Assembly (NCBI RefSeq): GCF_003857055.1
Contig: NZ_QGSZ01000339.1
Coordinates: 1 to 60,399 of the forward strand
Direction: 5' to 3'
DNA: 60,399 nt
From: Micromonospora inaquosa
GTDB taxonomy: Bacteria; Actinomycetota; Actinomycetes; Mycobacteriales; Micromonosporaceae
Below, one piece after another: positions 1-9,353 of this stretch. Every line of letters begins with the position of its first letter. The stretch's first letter is position 1. The notes under the pieces were generated by a model that saw nothing but the letters and a program-made list of their open reading frames with translations, ran no database searches and was not told the origin of the DNA. The position numbers were made by a program, and so were the translations under genes.

Positions 1-1075
1 GCGGGTTCGTGGGCGGGTCGGTGGGCGGGTTAGTGGGGGTGGCGCTGTTCAGGGCCTCGAGGGTGGCCGTGTAGGCGGCCTTCTTGTTGCCGTTGCACTC
101 GAAGAGCAGCGGAGTGCCGCCGGAGCGCCACGAGTCGCAGTCCCGAACGCCCCACACGGTGACCCCGTTGCAGCGGGCCACAGCAAGGCAGTCGTTGACC
201 ACGTTGCGGTAGGTGTTGGCCTGGCTCGTGCCGGAGCCCTCGATGTCCAGCTCGGTGATCTGCACGTCCACCCCGAGGGCGGCAAAGCTGGAGAGCGTCG
301 TGCGGTAGTTGCTGTTGTACGGCGAGTTGGCGTTGAAGTGGGACTGGAACCCGACGCAGTCGATCGGCACCCCACGAGACTTGAAGTCGCGCACCATGTT
401 GTACACGGCCTGGGTCTTGGCCCAGGTCCAGTTGTCGGTGTTGTAGTCGTTGTAGCAGAGCTTCGCGTCCGGGTCGGCCGCGTCGGCGGCGCGGAACGCC
501 GCCTCGATCCAGTCGTTGCCGGTGCGCTGCAGGTTCGAGTTGCGACGGGCGCCGCTGTTGCCGTCCTCGAACGCCTCGTTCACCACATCCCACGAGTAGA
601 TCTTGCCCCGGTAGTAGCTGGCCACCCGGGTCACGTGGTTCAGCATCGCGCTGCGTAGCGCGCTGCCCTCCATGCCCTGCATCCAGCCCGGCTGCTGCGA
701 GTACCAGGCCAAGGTGTGGCCCCGGACCTTCCACCCCCGGGAGAGGGCGTGGTTGACGATCCGGTCCGCGTTGCCGAACGTGAAGTTGTTCTGCTGCGGC
801 TCGGTCGCGTCGATCTTCATTTCGTTCTCGGGGGTGATGCTGTTGAACTCGCGGTTCAGGATCGTCGTGTAGGCGCCGTCGCTGAGCTTGTTCGCTGCGA
901 CCGCGGCACCGAAGTACCGGCCGGACTGGGCCGCGGCGGCGCCGAGGGTCGTCTCGGCGGCCTGGGCCAGGTTGGGTAGCAGCGACACGACCAGGGTCAA
1001 AATTATCGCGGCTGTTCCGGAAATAGCGAACGTGCGTAGTCGGGTAGGCCCGGTGGGACGGGTCCGGGAAGGCAT
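1..1075 (-). CDS. Secreted GH10 endo-1,4-beta-xylanase (3' end outside window)
   Basis: Secreted endo-xylanase cleaving the xylan backbone. 358 codons are visible before the window edge. ATG at 1075 follows a GGAGGATC ribosome site. Residues 1-40 form a signal peptide (basic start, hydrophobic 18-37, cleavage near AQA). The GH10 barrel runs from about 42 to 340: acid/base Glu167 is in SWDVVNEAF and nucleophile Glu275 in VQITELDIE. After residue 345 a Thr/Pro linker begins, which in this family usually leads to a carbohydrate-binding module; that part is beyond the edge. A LacI-like operator lies 300 bp upstream. Family assignment is firm. Confidence 0.95.
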   Translation of the reverse strand, partial: MPSRTRPTGPTRLRTFAISGTAAIILTLVVSLLPNLAQAAETTLGAAAAQSGRYFGAAVAANKLSDGAYTTILNREFNSITPENEMKIDATEPQQNNFTFGNADRIVNHALSRGWKVRGHTLAWYSQQPGWMQGMEGSALRSAMLNHVTRVASYYRGKIYSWDVVNEAFEDGNSGARRNSNLQRTGNDWIEAAFRAADAADPDAKLCYNDYNTDNWTWAKTQAVYNMVRDFKSRGVPIDCVGFQSHFNANSPYNSNYRTTLSSFAALGVDVQITELDIEGSGTSQANTYRNVVNDCLAVARCNGVTVWGVRDCDSWRSGGTPLLFECNGNKKAAYTATLEALNSATPTNPPTDPPTNP

Positions 1076-1556
1076 GCTGATCCTCCGGTGGTGGGATAGG
1101 GGAAGCTCTGTCGCTGTTCGAGTGGGGTGGCCCCGCTCGGATGACGGTGGCCACGATGCTCAGTCCGCCCGAGCGGGCCGGGACTGATCTCAGGCGTCCG
1201 CCCGGATGCGAGTCCGCTCGGAGCACCTGACCAGCGGGTGGAGCGTTGCGATGGGTGGGGCCGGCCGCCCGCCGGGATATGGCTGCGGGCGCTGGTCTCG
1301 TTGGGTGGTGGACGTGGTCACCTGGCCGGTGGGTGGGCCTGACGGTTGCGTGAGGCGCCTCCAGTGCGGAAGGATCTTGTTAACGTTCACACTGATCGAT
1401 GGCTCTCAGGCTGGCAGAAAATTCCCGGGTTTTCAACCGGTAGTTTCGGACCTGTTACGGATCCGGGCGCCAAGGATCGAGTTCCTTCGGACGAACAAGA
1501 TCAAATAAAGCTCGGCCTGGCGGCAAGCCATTCCAAATCAGCTGCCCAAGAGGGCT
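1076..1556. other. 480-bp intergenic region upstream of the xylanase
   Basis: No convincing gene. It is AT-richer around 1375-1510 than the surrounding coding DNA and holds a LacI-like palindrome at 1378-1391. It should contain the xylanase promoter and the 3' flank of the phosphatase gene. Short open frames here lack ribosome sites and family resemblance. Confidence 0.6.
1378..1391 (-). promoter_or_regulatory. LacI-family-type operator upstream of xylanase
   Basis: TGTTAACGTTCACA is a 14-bp palindrome centred on CG with one mismatch from TGTTAACGTTAACA. The CG-centred form is typical of LacI/GalR operators. A close relative occurs at 36212-36225 before the GH43 genes. On the minus strand the site runs into TAACAAGAT, possibly a -10 region. 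Confidence 0.55.
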
Positions 1557-2777
1557 TCAGGCCGATGCCGGTCGACGGCGGATGACCAGCAGGGCAATGT
1601 CGTCGTTCGGGTGTTCCTCAGCCGTGGTGGCCATGATGTGGTCGCACAACGCCTCGGCCGGCCCGGACCGCACGGCGGCGGCGAGGCGCTCGATCCCGGT
1701 GTCGATCAGTTCCCTGCGGCGTTCGACCAGCCCGTCGGTGTAGAGGACGAGCGCCGCGCCCGGCGGTAGGTCCAGCACTGTGGTGCGGCGATTGTTCACT
1801 GGTCGGCCCACACCGAGTGGCCGGTCCACCGTCAGGCTGACGGGCTGGGTCGGCTGGCCGGGAACAGCCAGCAGCGGTGGAAGATGGCCCGCGGAGGAGA
1901 GATACACCTGCGCCCGGTCGGGTGTGATCAGGGCGTAGACAGCGGTGGTGAGGGTGCCCGCCTCGAAATGGTGGATCTTGCGGTCGAGGGAGGTCAGTGC
2001 CTGGGCGGGATCGTCCGAATCGAGGGCATAGGCGCGTAGCGCGCTGCGGATGCGCCCCATGACGACGGCAGATGGCAGCCCGTGGCCGGAGACGTCGCCG
2101 ATGACCGCGCCCAGCCACCCCGAGGGCAACGTGAACACGTCGTACCAGTCGCCGCCGATGCCCAGGTCGTGGCCGGGTATGTACCGGGCGGCCAGGTCCA
2201 GGCCGGGGACGTCGGGTAACCGGCCCGGTAACAGGCTGTGTTGCAGAGCCAGCGCCGCCTGCCGGTCGAGGACCTGCGCTCGGGCCTGCCCCGCGAGGCT
2301 GGCGCGATCGGCGACAAGCTGCAACAGCTGCACGTCGTCGGAACCGAACCGCCGCAGGGCCAGGGAGCCGACGTGTAGTACGCCGATGAGGTTGCCGTTG
2401 AGGAGCATGGGCACGCCCAGTAGGACACGAATGCCCTTGGCGAGCAGGATGGGATTGACGACGTCGTCCGGCCCAACGTTATAGATCGTGACCGGCGCGC
2501 GTGTCGAGGCCACCCGGCCGGCGAAACCGCGCCCGACCCGAATGCGGAAACCGCGCCGTACCTCCTCCTCCAAGCCCTTGGCCGCTGTCGCGACGAGCTC
2601 GTCGGTGTGGTCGTCCAGCAGCAGGATGGTCGCGGTGTCGACCTTGAGTAGATCCCGGACCCGTTCGAGCAGCTCGTCGAGCAACTCGGCGATGTTCAGC
2701 CCCGACAGGGCCGCGTCGGTGATCGCCTCGATACGACGCAGCCGCTCGTCATTCGTCACCAGCTCAGCATCGGCCAC
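1557..2777 (-). CDS. GAF domain PP2C/SpoIIE-type serine phosphatase
   Basis: Predicted cytoplasmic Ser/Thr phosphatase, probably acting on an anti-anti-sigma factor. Residues 20-165 form a GAF domain (VGRGFAGRVASTRAPV region); residues 185-400 form the SpoIIE/PP2C domain with metal-binding segments GGDWYDVF, GDVSGHGLPSA and LYTDGLVE, and a C-terminal NDDIALLV. Length (406 aa) fits GAF-SpoIIE proteins. The start is GTG with no strong ribosome site. No anti-sigma or STAS partner is adjacent, so the target is unknown. Confidence 0.9.
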   Translation of the reverse strand: MADAELVTNDERLRRIEAITDAALSGLNIAELLDELLERVRDLLKVDTATILLLDDHTDELVATAAKGLEEEVRRGFRIRVGRGFAGRVASTRAPVTIYNVGPDDVVNPILLAKGIRVLLGVPMLLNGNLIGVLHVGSLALRRFGSDDVQLLQLVADRASLAGQARAQVLDRQAALALQHSLLPGRLPDVPGLDLAARYIPGHDLGIGGDWYDVFTLPSGWLGAVIGDVSGHGLPSAVVMGRIRSALRAYALDSDDPAQALTSLDRKIHHFEAGTLTTAVYALITPDRAQVYLSSAGHLPPLLAVPGQPTQPVSLTVDRPLGVGRPVNNRRTTVLDLPPGAALVLYTDGLVERRRELIDTGIERLAAAVRSGPAEALCDHIMATTAEEHPNDDIALLVIRRRPASA

Positions 2778-2904
2778 CCAGGAAGCCTAGACGCCGACCC
2801 GCCACCGTCAGCACGCCAGCGCCGAGATCAACAGTGTCGTGCCGTCGACGTGGGGGCACCCGGCCCATGTCGCGGCCCGACCCGACCGCGGCCGTGCGAG
2901 CCTG

Positions 2905-2919
2905 ACTAATGTCATGAGT
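2905..2919. promoter_or_regulatory. Candidate palindrome upstream of lanthipeptide operon
   Basis: ACTAATG-T-CATGAGT is an imperfect dyad (6 of 7 positions symmetric) about 120 bp before the synthetase start, in an otherwise gene-free 260-bp gap. It could bind one of the cluster's LuxR regulators. Symmetry is the only evidence. Confidence 0.25.
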
Positions 2920-3037
2920 ACCTGTGCGCCCCGCATCGAACGTCGTGACTAAGCGCACTGGAGCCAGCAACGCCTGTCGATGAGACTCGATTCAACGCCG
3001 GAACAAGAGCCGGCCGAGTTCGAGGGGCGGCGGGACG

Positions 3038-5635
3038 GTGGACGAACGCTACGACAGCTACTGCGCCGCGGACCGGCTGTTCTACGACTCGCTCGGCAGC
3101 GCCGTCGCGCAGCCCGTCTTCCCGGCCGCCGACCGGCCGGTGCCGCCCGGCTGGCGCCGTGAACCGCTCGACGACTGGCTGATCTACGCGCCCGACGGCG
3201 GCTCGCTGCCGCAGCAGGGCTGGAAGATCCACGTTTCGGCAGGTATGGCGAACGCCGAGCGGGTGCTGGACGCGGTCTGGAACTACTGCGTTCCCCGCGG
3301 CCTGTCCTTCAAGTTCCTACGCGGGCCACGCACGCTGCTGCTGCGCAACTCCAAGTACGCAGCGCGGGCCGCCAGCGGCAAGTTCATCACGGTCTACCCC
3401 CGCGACGACGCGGAGCTGGAACTGGCCTGCAAGGAGCTCGACGAACTGCTCACCGGCGAGCCCGGACCGTACATCCTCAGTGATCTCCGCTACGGCGCCG
3501 GCCCGGTCCACGTACGCTACGGCGGCTTCGCCGCCCGCTACTGCCACTCTCCCGACGGTCAGGTGGTGCCGGCGATCGAGGACGACTCCGGCGCGCTGGT
3601 GCCGGACCGCCGTGAACCCGTCTTTCACGTGCCGGCCTGGATCACCCTGCCCGACTTCCTCGGCCCGCACCTGGCCGCCCGCAACGACACCAGCACCAAC
3701 GAGGTGCCGTACCGGATCGAGCGAGTGATCCACTTCTCGAACGGCGGCGGACTGTACGTGGGCAGGGACCTGCGTACCGACACCGAGGTGGTGCTGAAGG
3801 AAGCCCGGCCGCACGCCGGCCTGGACGCCGACGGCACCGACGCCGTCGCCCGGCTGACCCGCGAGGCGCAGGCTCTGCGGCAACTCGCCGACCTGCCGCA
3901 GGTGCCTCGGGTGCACGACGAGTTCGTCCTCGGCGAACACCGGTTCCTCGCGCTCGAGTTCATCGAAGGCCGACCACTGAACAAGGTGCTGGTCGACCGC
4001 TACCCGCTGATCGACGCCGACGCCACGGACGCCGACCGGGCGGCGTACGCCCGATGGGCCCGCCAGACCTACGAACAGGTCGAAGCCGTCATCGCGGCGA
4101 TCCACGAGCGCGGCCTGGTCTACGGTGACCTGCACCTGTTCAACATCATGATCCGGCCGGACGACCAGGTCGCCCTGGTCGACTTCGAGGTGGCCGCCCC
4201 GATCGCCGGGCACCGCCGACCCGGGCTGCGCAACCAGGGCTTCGCGGCACCGAGGGACCGGACCGGGCCGGCGGTCGACCGGTACGCCCTGGCGTGCCTG
4301 CGGTTGGCGCTGTTCCTACCCCTGACCCAGCTGGTCCGGCTCGCCCCGGCGAAGGTCGCTCACCTGGCCGACATCATCGCCGCGAACTTCCCGGTGCCGA
4401 GATCCTTCCTCGATCCGGCGGTCGAGGAGATCACCTGCGACCCGCCGGTCACCGCGGACCCGCGAGGGGTTCCGGACGCGGACGACTGGCCCACCACGCG
4501 GGACCGGCTGACGACGGCGATCCTGGCCAGCGCCACTCCCGAACGCGACGACCGGCTCTTTCCCGGTGACATCGAGCAGTTCCGCAGTGGCGGCCTCAAC
4601 CTCGCCCACGGGGCGGCGGGAGTGCTCTACGCGCTCGACAAGAGCGGTGCCGGCCGGTGGCCCGAACACGAGGACTGGCTGGTGCGGCGGGCCACAGCGC
4701 CCCCGTCCGGCACCCGCTGCGGCTTCTACGACGGGCTGCACGGTGTCGCCTACGCACTCGTTCACCTCGGACGCCGGCAGGACGCGCTGGACGTTCTCGA
4801 CATCTGCCTGCGGGAACCCCTGGACGGGCTCGACCACAGCCTGGCCAGCGGACTGTCCGGCATAGCGCTCAACCTGGCCGAGCTGGCCGCGCGTACCGGG
4901 GAGGCCTCGTTGCGGGCCGCAGCCTGGCGGGTCGCCGACCAGGTGATCGGGCGGCTCGCCGACGACCCGGGCCCGGACATCAGCGGCGGACGCAACCCGT
5001 ACGCCGGGCTGCTGCGGGGCCGGACCGGACCGGCGCTGATGCTGTTGCGGCTCTACGAGCTCAGCGGCGACGACGAGCTGTTGGGACATGCCGCCACGGC
5101 ATTGCGTCAGGACCTGCGCCGGTGTGTGCTGCGCCCGGACGGTGCCCTGGAGGTCAATGAGGGCTGGCGCACCATGCCCTACCTGGCGCACGGCAGCGTC
5201 GGCATCGGGCTGGTCCTCGACCAGTACCTGCGCCACCGGGCCGACGACCAGTTCACCAAGGCGAGCGCGGGGATCCGCCGCGCGGCGCGCTCACCGTTCT
5301 ACGCGCAGTCCGGGCTCTTCACCGGCCGGGCCGGCATCATCGCCTACCTCGCCGCCTCCACCGACGAGGCCGACCGCCGCGAACTCGACGCGCAACTGGA
5401 TCGGCTGGCCTGGCACGCGCTGCCGTACCGGGAGGGGACCGCGTTCCCCGGCGAGCAGTTGCTGCGGCTCTCCATGGACTTCGGCACCGGCACCGCCGGC
5501 GTGCTGTACGCGCTGGCCAGCGCGCGGCACGACCAGCCGCCGGTGCTGCCCTTCCTCGCGCCCCTGCCGGGCGCGCAGAGACCCCCTTGCCACAGCGAGG
5601 GTGACCTGATCGGCGAACGGATGGAAGGGAGGTGA
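3038..5635 (+). CDS. Class III lanthipeptide synthetase (RamC/AmfT-like LanKC)
   Basis: Trifunctional enzyme that phosphorylates, dehydrates and cyclises the adjacent precursor. The N-terminal lyase covers about 1-230. The kinase domain covers about 235-480, with Lys254 in VVLKEA, catalytic loop GDLHLFN at 363-369 and DFE at 382-384. The LanC-like cyclase is C-terminal (about 520-865). The positions where class IV cyclases carry zinc ligands read DGLHG (565-569) and AHG (717-719) with no Cys-His-Gly, supporting class III. 865 aa is normal. GTG start; the gene opens a four-gene operon. Confidence 0.93.
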   Translation: MDERYDSYCAADRLFYDSLGSAVAQPVFPAADRPVPPGWRREPLDDWLIYAPDGGSLPQQGWKIHVSAGMANAERVLDAVWNYCVPRGLSFKFLRGPRTLLLRNSKYAARAASGKFITVYPRDDAELELACKELDELLTGEPGPYILSDLRYGAGPVHVRYGGFAARYCHSPDGQVVPAIEDDSGALVPDRREPVFHVPAWITLPDFLGPHLAARNDTSTNEVPYRIERVIHFSNGGGLYVGRDLRTDTEVVLKEARPHAGLDADGTDAVARLTREAQALRQLADLPQVPRVHDEFVLGEHRFLALEFIEGRPLNKVLVDRYPLIDADATDADRAAYARWARQTYEQVEAVIAAIHERGLVYGDLHLFNIMIRPDDQVALVDFEVAAPIAGHRRPGLRNQGFAAPRDRTGPAVDRYALACLRLALFLPLTQLVRLAPAKVAHLADIIAANFPVPRSFLDPAVEEITCDPPVTADPRGVPDADDWPTTRDRLTTAILASATPERDDRLFPGDIEQFRSGGLNLAHGAAGVLYALDKSGAGRWPEHEDWLVRRATAPPSGTRCGFYDGLHGVAYALVHLGRRQDALDVLDICLREPLDGLDHSLASGLSGIALNLAELAARTGEASLRAAAWRVADQVIGRLADDPGPDISGGRNPYAGLLRGRTGPALMLLRLYELSGDDELLGHAATALRQDLRRCVLRPDGALEVNEGWRTMPYLAHGSVGIGLVLDQYLRHRADDQFTKASAGIRRAARSPFYAQSGLFTGRAGIIAYLAASTDEADRRELDAQLDRLAWHALPYREGTAFPGEQLLRLSMDFGTGTAGVLYALASARHDQPPVLPFLAPLPGAQRPPCHSEGDLIGERMEGR

Positions 5636-5640
5636 ACGAC

Positions 5641-5760
5641 ATGGCACTTCTGGACCTCCAGGGCCTGGAGATGGCTCCGGCCGACCGCACTGGTGGCGGT
5701 AGCCGGGCGAGCCTGCTGCTCTGCGGCGACAGCTCGCTCTCCGTCACGACCTGCAACTGA
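5641..5760 (+). CDS. SapB-like class III lanthipeptide precursor (RamS/AmfS-type)
   Basis: 39-residue precursor, 5 bp after the synthetase stop, with ribosome site GGAAGGGAGGTG across that stop. The leader has the class III recognition motif LLDLQ at residues 3-7. The C-terminal half closely matches the SapB core I know from Streptomyces RamS: SRASLLLCGDSSLS at 21-34, then VTTCN. The two ring motifs are Ser21-x2-Ser24-x3-Cys28 and Ser31-x2-Ser34-x3-Cys38. The core start is preceded by three glycines, two more residues than in SapB. Expected product: a two-ring morphogenetic surfactant peptide. Confidence 0.95.
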   Translation: MALLDLQGLEMAPADRTGGGSRASLLLCGDSSLSVTTCN

Positions 5761-5776
5761 TCCACGCACACGTGGG

Positions 5777-5808
5777 GCCCTGGGTGGGTAGACGTGCCCA
5801 CCCAGGGC
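5777..5808 (+). terminator. Perfect hairpin between precursor and transporter genes
   Basis: A 12-bp perfect stem (5777-5788 pairing with 5797-5808) with an 8-nt loop, 17 bp after the precursor stop. There is no T-run. It probably acts as a partial terminator or RNA-stabilising structure raising precursor mRNA relative to the exporter genes. Confidence 0.7.
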
Positions 5809-5832
5809 AACCGTGTACCAACGGGAGGACCG

Positions 5833-7560
5833 ATGCCGACGTTCGCCATGGGGGACAGGCTGCTCCGGCAGACGGTCCTGGCGGGCGGCGGCTGGACCGC
5901 CGTACTCGCCGCGGTCGCGCTGCTCGGCGCGGCCGCCGAACTGTTGTTACCCGCGGCCCTCGGCCGCGCCGTCGACGCCGCTCTCGGTGACGGTTCCGGC
6001 TGGTGGGCGGTGTCGGCCTGCGGCCTGGTCGTCATCCTCATCTGCGTCGACACCCTGACGGACCTGGCCAGCGGGTTCGGTGCGGCCCGCGCCACCGCCG
6101 GACTGCGTCGGCGCCTGCTGCGTCACCTCTTCGCGTTGGACGTCCGCGCCACCCGCCGGCACCCGGTGGGTGACCTCGTAGGCCGGTTGGTCGGCCAGGC
6201 CGCCGACGCCGGACAGGCCGGCAACGCCGTGGTCCTGGCCACCGTGGCGGTGCTTCCGCCGCTCGGTAGCGTCGTCGCGCTCGCCATCCTGGAACCGGCC
6301 CTCGGTGTCACCCTGCTCGTCGGTCTCGGCCTGCTCGCCGTCCTCATGCGCGCCTTCGTGGCCGACGCCTCGGCCGCGACCGCCGGTTACCAACGGGTGC
6401 TCGGCACCATCGCCGGGCGACTGCTGGAGTCGTTGACCGGTGCCCGCACCATCGCCGCCGCCGGCACCACCCAGCGCGAGGAGGACCGGGTGCTGGCCGC
6501 CCTGCCGGAGCTGGACCAGCACGGCCGGCGCACCTGGGAACTGCTGGCCCGGGCGAGTGCCCGCACCTCGGCCGTGGCGCCGCTGCTGAACCTGAGCGTC
6601 ATCGCGGTCGGCGGGTACGCCCTGACCGCAGGCTGGCTCACGCCGGGTGAACTGGTCGCCGCCGTCCGGTACGCGGCCATGGGCGCCGGCCTCGGCGCGG
6701 TGCTCGCCACCCTGAACCACCTGGTGCGCAGCCGCGCGGGAACGCAGCGGGTCGCCGAGCTGCTGACGCAGCCCGCCACGCCGGCCGGCGACCGGCGGCT
6801 TCCACCCGGCGGCGGCGCCCTGCGACTGCGGGGGGTGTGCGTGCACGCCGACGACGGCCGGCCCATCCTGGACGGCATCGACCTGGACGTGCCGGCCGGC
6901 GCCACCGTGGCCGTCGTCGGAGCGTCCGGTGCCGGCAAGTCGACCCTGGCGGCCGTGGCGGGACGGCTGTACGACCCCGACCGCGGTGAGGTGCGCCTGG
7001 ACGGTGTGCCGCTGCGGGACCTCGACGCGGCGGCGCTGCGCCGAGCCGTCGGCTACGCCTTCGACCGTCCGGTGCTGATCGGCGCGACCGTCCACGACGC
7101 GATCGGTTTGGCGCTGCCGGTCGACTCGGCGGCGCCGCCAGCCGATCGGAGCCCGGCCACGCCGGCGGTGCTGCGGGCGGCTCGCCTGGCGGCGGTCGCC
7201 GACGTGATCGACCGTCTGCCCGGCGGTTACCGCACGCCGCTGGTGGACACGCCGCTCTCCGGTGGCGAGACCCAACGCCTCGGCCTGGCCCGCGCGTTCG
7301 CCGCCGAGCGGCTGCTCATCCTGGACGACGCGACGTCCAGCCTCGACACCGCGACCGAACACCGGATCACCGCTGCGGTTCTCGGGCGGGCCGGGGAGCG
7401 TACCCGACTGGTGGTCACCCACCGGACCGCGGCGGCCGCGGCGGCCGACCTCGTCGCCTGGCTGGACGGCGGTCGGCTGCGCGGCCTGGCACCGCACCGG
7501 CGACTCTGGGCCGACCCGGACTACCGTGCTGTCTTCCAGCCGGCCGGCGGTGGGTCGTGA
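5833..7560 (+). CDS. ABC exporter subunit, TMD-NBD (RamA/AmfB-like)
   Basis: Half-transporter of 575 aa, first of two exporter subunits for the lanthipeptide. Six hydrophobic segments occupy about residues 15-310; the ATPase domain follows, with Walker A GASGAGKST, signature LSGGETQR and Walker B LLILDDATS. The ATG is preceded by GGGAGGA; an upstream in-frame GTG lies inside the intercistronic hairpin and is less likely. The stop overlaps the next start by 4 bp, so the two are translationally coupled and probably form a heterodimer. Confidence 0.9.
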   Translation: MPTFAMGDRLLRQTVLAGGGWTAVLAAVALLGAAAELLLPAALGRAVDAALGDGSGWWAVSACGLVVILICVDTLTDLASGFGAARATAGLRRRLLRHLFALDVRATRRHPVGDLVGRLVGQAADAGQAGNAVVLATVAVLPPLGSVVALAILEPALGVTLLVGLGLLAVLMRAFVADASAATAGYQRVLGTIAGRLLESLTGARTIAAAGTTQREEDRVLAALPELDQHGRRTWELLARASARTSAVAPLLNLSVIAVGGYALTAGWLTPGELVAAVRYAAMGAGLGAVLATLNHLVRSRAGTQRVAELLTQPATPAGDRRLPPGGGALRLRGVCVHADDGRPILDGIDLDVPAGATVAVVGASGAGKSTLAAVAGRLYDPDRGEVRLDGVPLRDLDAAALRRAVGYAFDRPVLIGATVHDAIGLALPVDSAAPPADRSPATPAVLRAARLAAVADVIDRLPGGYRTPLVDTPLSGGETQRLGLARAFAAERLLILDDATSSLDTATEHRITAAVLGRAGERTRLVVTHRTAAAAAADLVAWLDGGRLRGLAPHRRLWADPDYRAVFQPAGGGS

Positions 7561-9323
7561 GCCGTTTCGGCGTACGCCGGGTGACCTGGCGGGCGCTGCG
7601 GGCCCGCCGGCGGGAGCTCGCCGCGCTCGGCGGCTGGTCGCTTGTCGAGTCGCTGCCCGCGCTGCTCGCCGGCTATCTGGTCGCCCGCGCCGTCGACGAG
7701 GGTTTTCTGGCCGGACGTCTCGTCAACGGCCTGGCCTGGTTGGGGGTCCTCGGCGTAGCCGTGCTGGTCGGCGCGGCGGCCACCGGGCGGACGTACCGGA
7801 GCCTCGGCGCGGTGGTCGAGCCGTTCCGCGACGAGGTGGCCGCCCAGGTGGTCCGGGGCGCGCTACGCGACGCCACCCGGGCAGACGGTCGCCCGGACAG
7901 CGCCGCCGTGACCCGGCTGACCCACCAGATGGAGATCGTCCGCGACACCTTCGCCGGTCTGCTGATGGTGACCCGCGGTTTCCTCTTCTCCGCCGGCGCC
8001 GCCCTGCTCGGCCTGCTCGCCCTGGCACCGGTGGTGGCGGCGCTGGCCGCCGCGCCGCTGCTCGCCGGTCTGGTCGTGTTCCTCGCCGCACTGCCCGCGA
8101 TGGTCACCCACCAGCGCGCCTACGTCCGCGCCGGTGAGCAGCTCGGCCAGTCGGCGGTGACCGCGCTGGCCGGTCACCGCGACGTGCTGGCCTGCGGCGC
8201 CCAGGCCCGCGTGACGGCCGACGTGGAACGCTGGGTGTCGGCGCAGGCCGCCGCCGAACGCAGGCTCGCCCGGATGGCGGCCATCCGCAGTCTCAGCCTC
8301 GGCATCGGCGGCTGGCTGCCACTGCTGGTGCTGATGGTGGCCGCCCCGTGGTTGGTCGAGCGTGGGCTCACCGCCGGCGCGGTGCTCGGCGCGCTGATCT
8401 ACGTCTCCACCGGGCTGCAACCCGCCCTGCACACCCTGGTGCAGGGCCTCGGCGGCGGCGGGCTGCGCTACGCGGTCACCCTGGAGAACATCCTGCGCAC
8501 CTATCCGGAATCCGACCACCAGCGCCCGTCCGCCCCCGCCGTCCGGCCGCCCACCGGTCCTGCCGGCCGTTCGCCAGCCGTCGAGGTCCGCGGGCTGACC
8601 TTCAGCTACGGCCCGCGCGCCCGGCCCGTGCTGCAGAACTTCTCGCTGACACTGGCCGACCGGGACCATCTCGCCGTGGTGGGCCCGAGCGGTGCGGGCA
8701 AATCCACGCTGGCCGCCCTGATGGCCGGTCTGGTGCCGCCGCAGGCGGGCACGGTCCACCTGGCCGGCGCAACGGTAGCCGAGGTCGATCCGGCCGTCCT
8801 CGCCCGGATGCGCGTGCTGGTGCCCCAGGAGGCGTACGTCTTCACCGGCACTCTCGCCGACAACCTCCGCTACCTCCGGCCGGACGCCGACGAACAGACG
8901 CTGGAGGTCGCCCTCGACGCGCTCGGCGCGCGTCCTCTGGCGACCCGGCTGGGTGGCCTGGGCGCGCCGGTCGCGCCGGCCCTGCTCTCCGCCGGCGAAC
9001 GGCAGCTCATCGCTGCGGTCCGGGCCTGGCTGGCACCTGCCCCGCTGGTGCTCCTCGACGAGGCGACCTGTCACCTGGACCCGGCGCTGGAAGCGACGGT
9101 CGAGGCCGCCTTCGCCCAGCGGTCCGGCAGCCTCGTGGTGATCGCACACCGGATCAGTTCCGCGCTGCGAGCCGATCGGGTGCTGGTCCTCGACGGCGGC
9201 GAGCCCGTGGTGGGGACGCACGAGCAGTTGTTGGCCCGCTCAGCCACCTACCGGGCGCTCGTCGGCTGCTGGGACGACGACTCGGTGGTGTCGTCCCGGG
9301 CGGCGTCGGCGCGGCCGGGCTGA
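7557..9323 (+). CDS. ABC exporter subunit, TMD-NBD (RamB/AmfA-like)
   Basis: Second half-transporter, 588 aa, starting at GTG in the GTGA overlap with the preceding gene. The membrane domain is followed by an ATPase with Walker A GPSGAGKST and Walker B LVLLDEATC. The signature reads LLSAGERQ rather than LSGGQ, so one ATP site of the presumed heterodimer may be degenerate, as in many heterodimeric exporters. It is the last gene of the synthetase-precursor-exporter operon. Confidence 0.9.
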   Translation: MSRFGVRRVTWRALRARRRELAALGGWSLVESLPALLAGYLVARAVDEGFLAGRLVNGLAWLGVLGVAVLVGAAATGRTYRSLGAVVEPFRDEVAAQVVRGALRDATRADGRPDSAAVTRLTHQMEIVRDTFAGLLMVTRGFLFSAGAALLGLLALAPVVAALAAAPLLAGLVVFLAALPAMVTHQRAYVRAGEQLGQSAVTALAGHRDVLACGAQARVTADVERWVSAQAAAERRLARMAAIRSLSLGIGGWLPLLVLMVAAPWLVERGLTAGAVLGALIYVSTGLQPALHTLVQGLGGGGLRYAVTLENILRTYPESDHQRPSAPAVRPPTGPAGRSPAVEVRGLTFSYGPRARPVLQNFSLTLADRDHLAVVGPSGAGKSTLAALMAGLVPPQAGTVHLAGATVAEVDPAVLARMRVLVPQEAYVFTGTLADNLRYLRPDADEQTLEVALDALGARPLATRLGGLGAPVAPALLSAGERQLIAAVRAWLAPAPLVLLDEATCHLDPALEATVEAAFAQRSGSLVVIAHRISSALRADRVLVLDGGEPVVGTHEQLLARSATYRALVGCWDDDSVVSSRAASARPG

Positions 9324-9353
9324 AACATCGGGGATCCGCGCCGACGGTGCCGG

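Noticed and set aside
3038..5635. Class IV (LanL) assignment of the lanthipeptide synthetase
   Set aside because: Cyclase zinc ligands are missing and the precursor is SapB-like, so class III fits better.
5947..7497. 516-codon minus-strand frame inside the exporter gene
   Set aside because: No family features; the plus strand has a full ABC exporter with all ATPase motifs.
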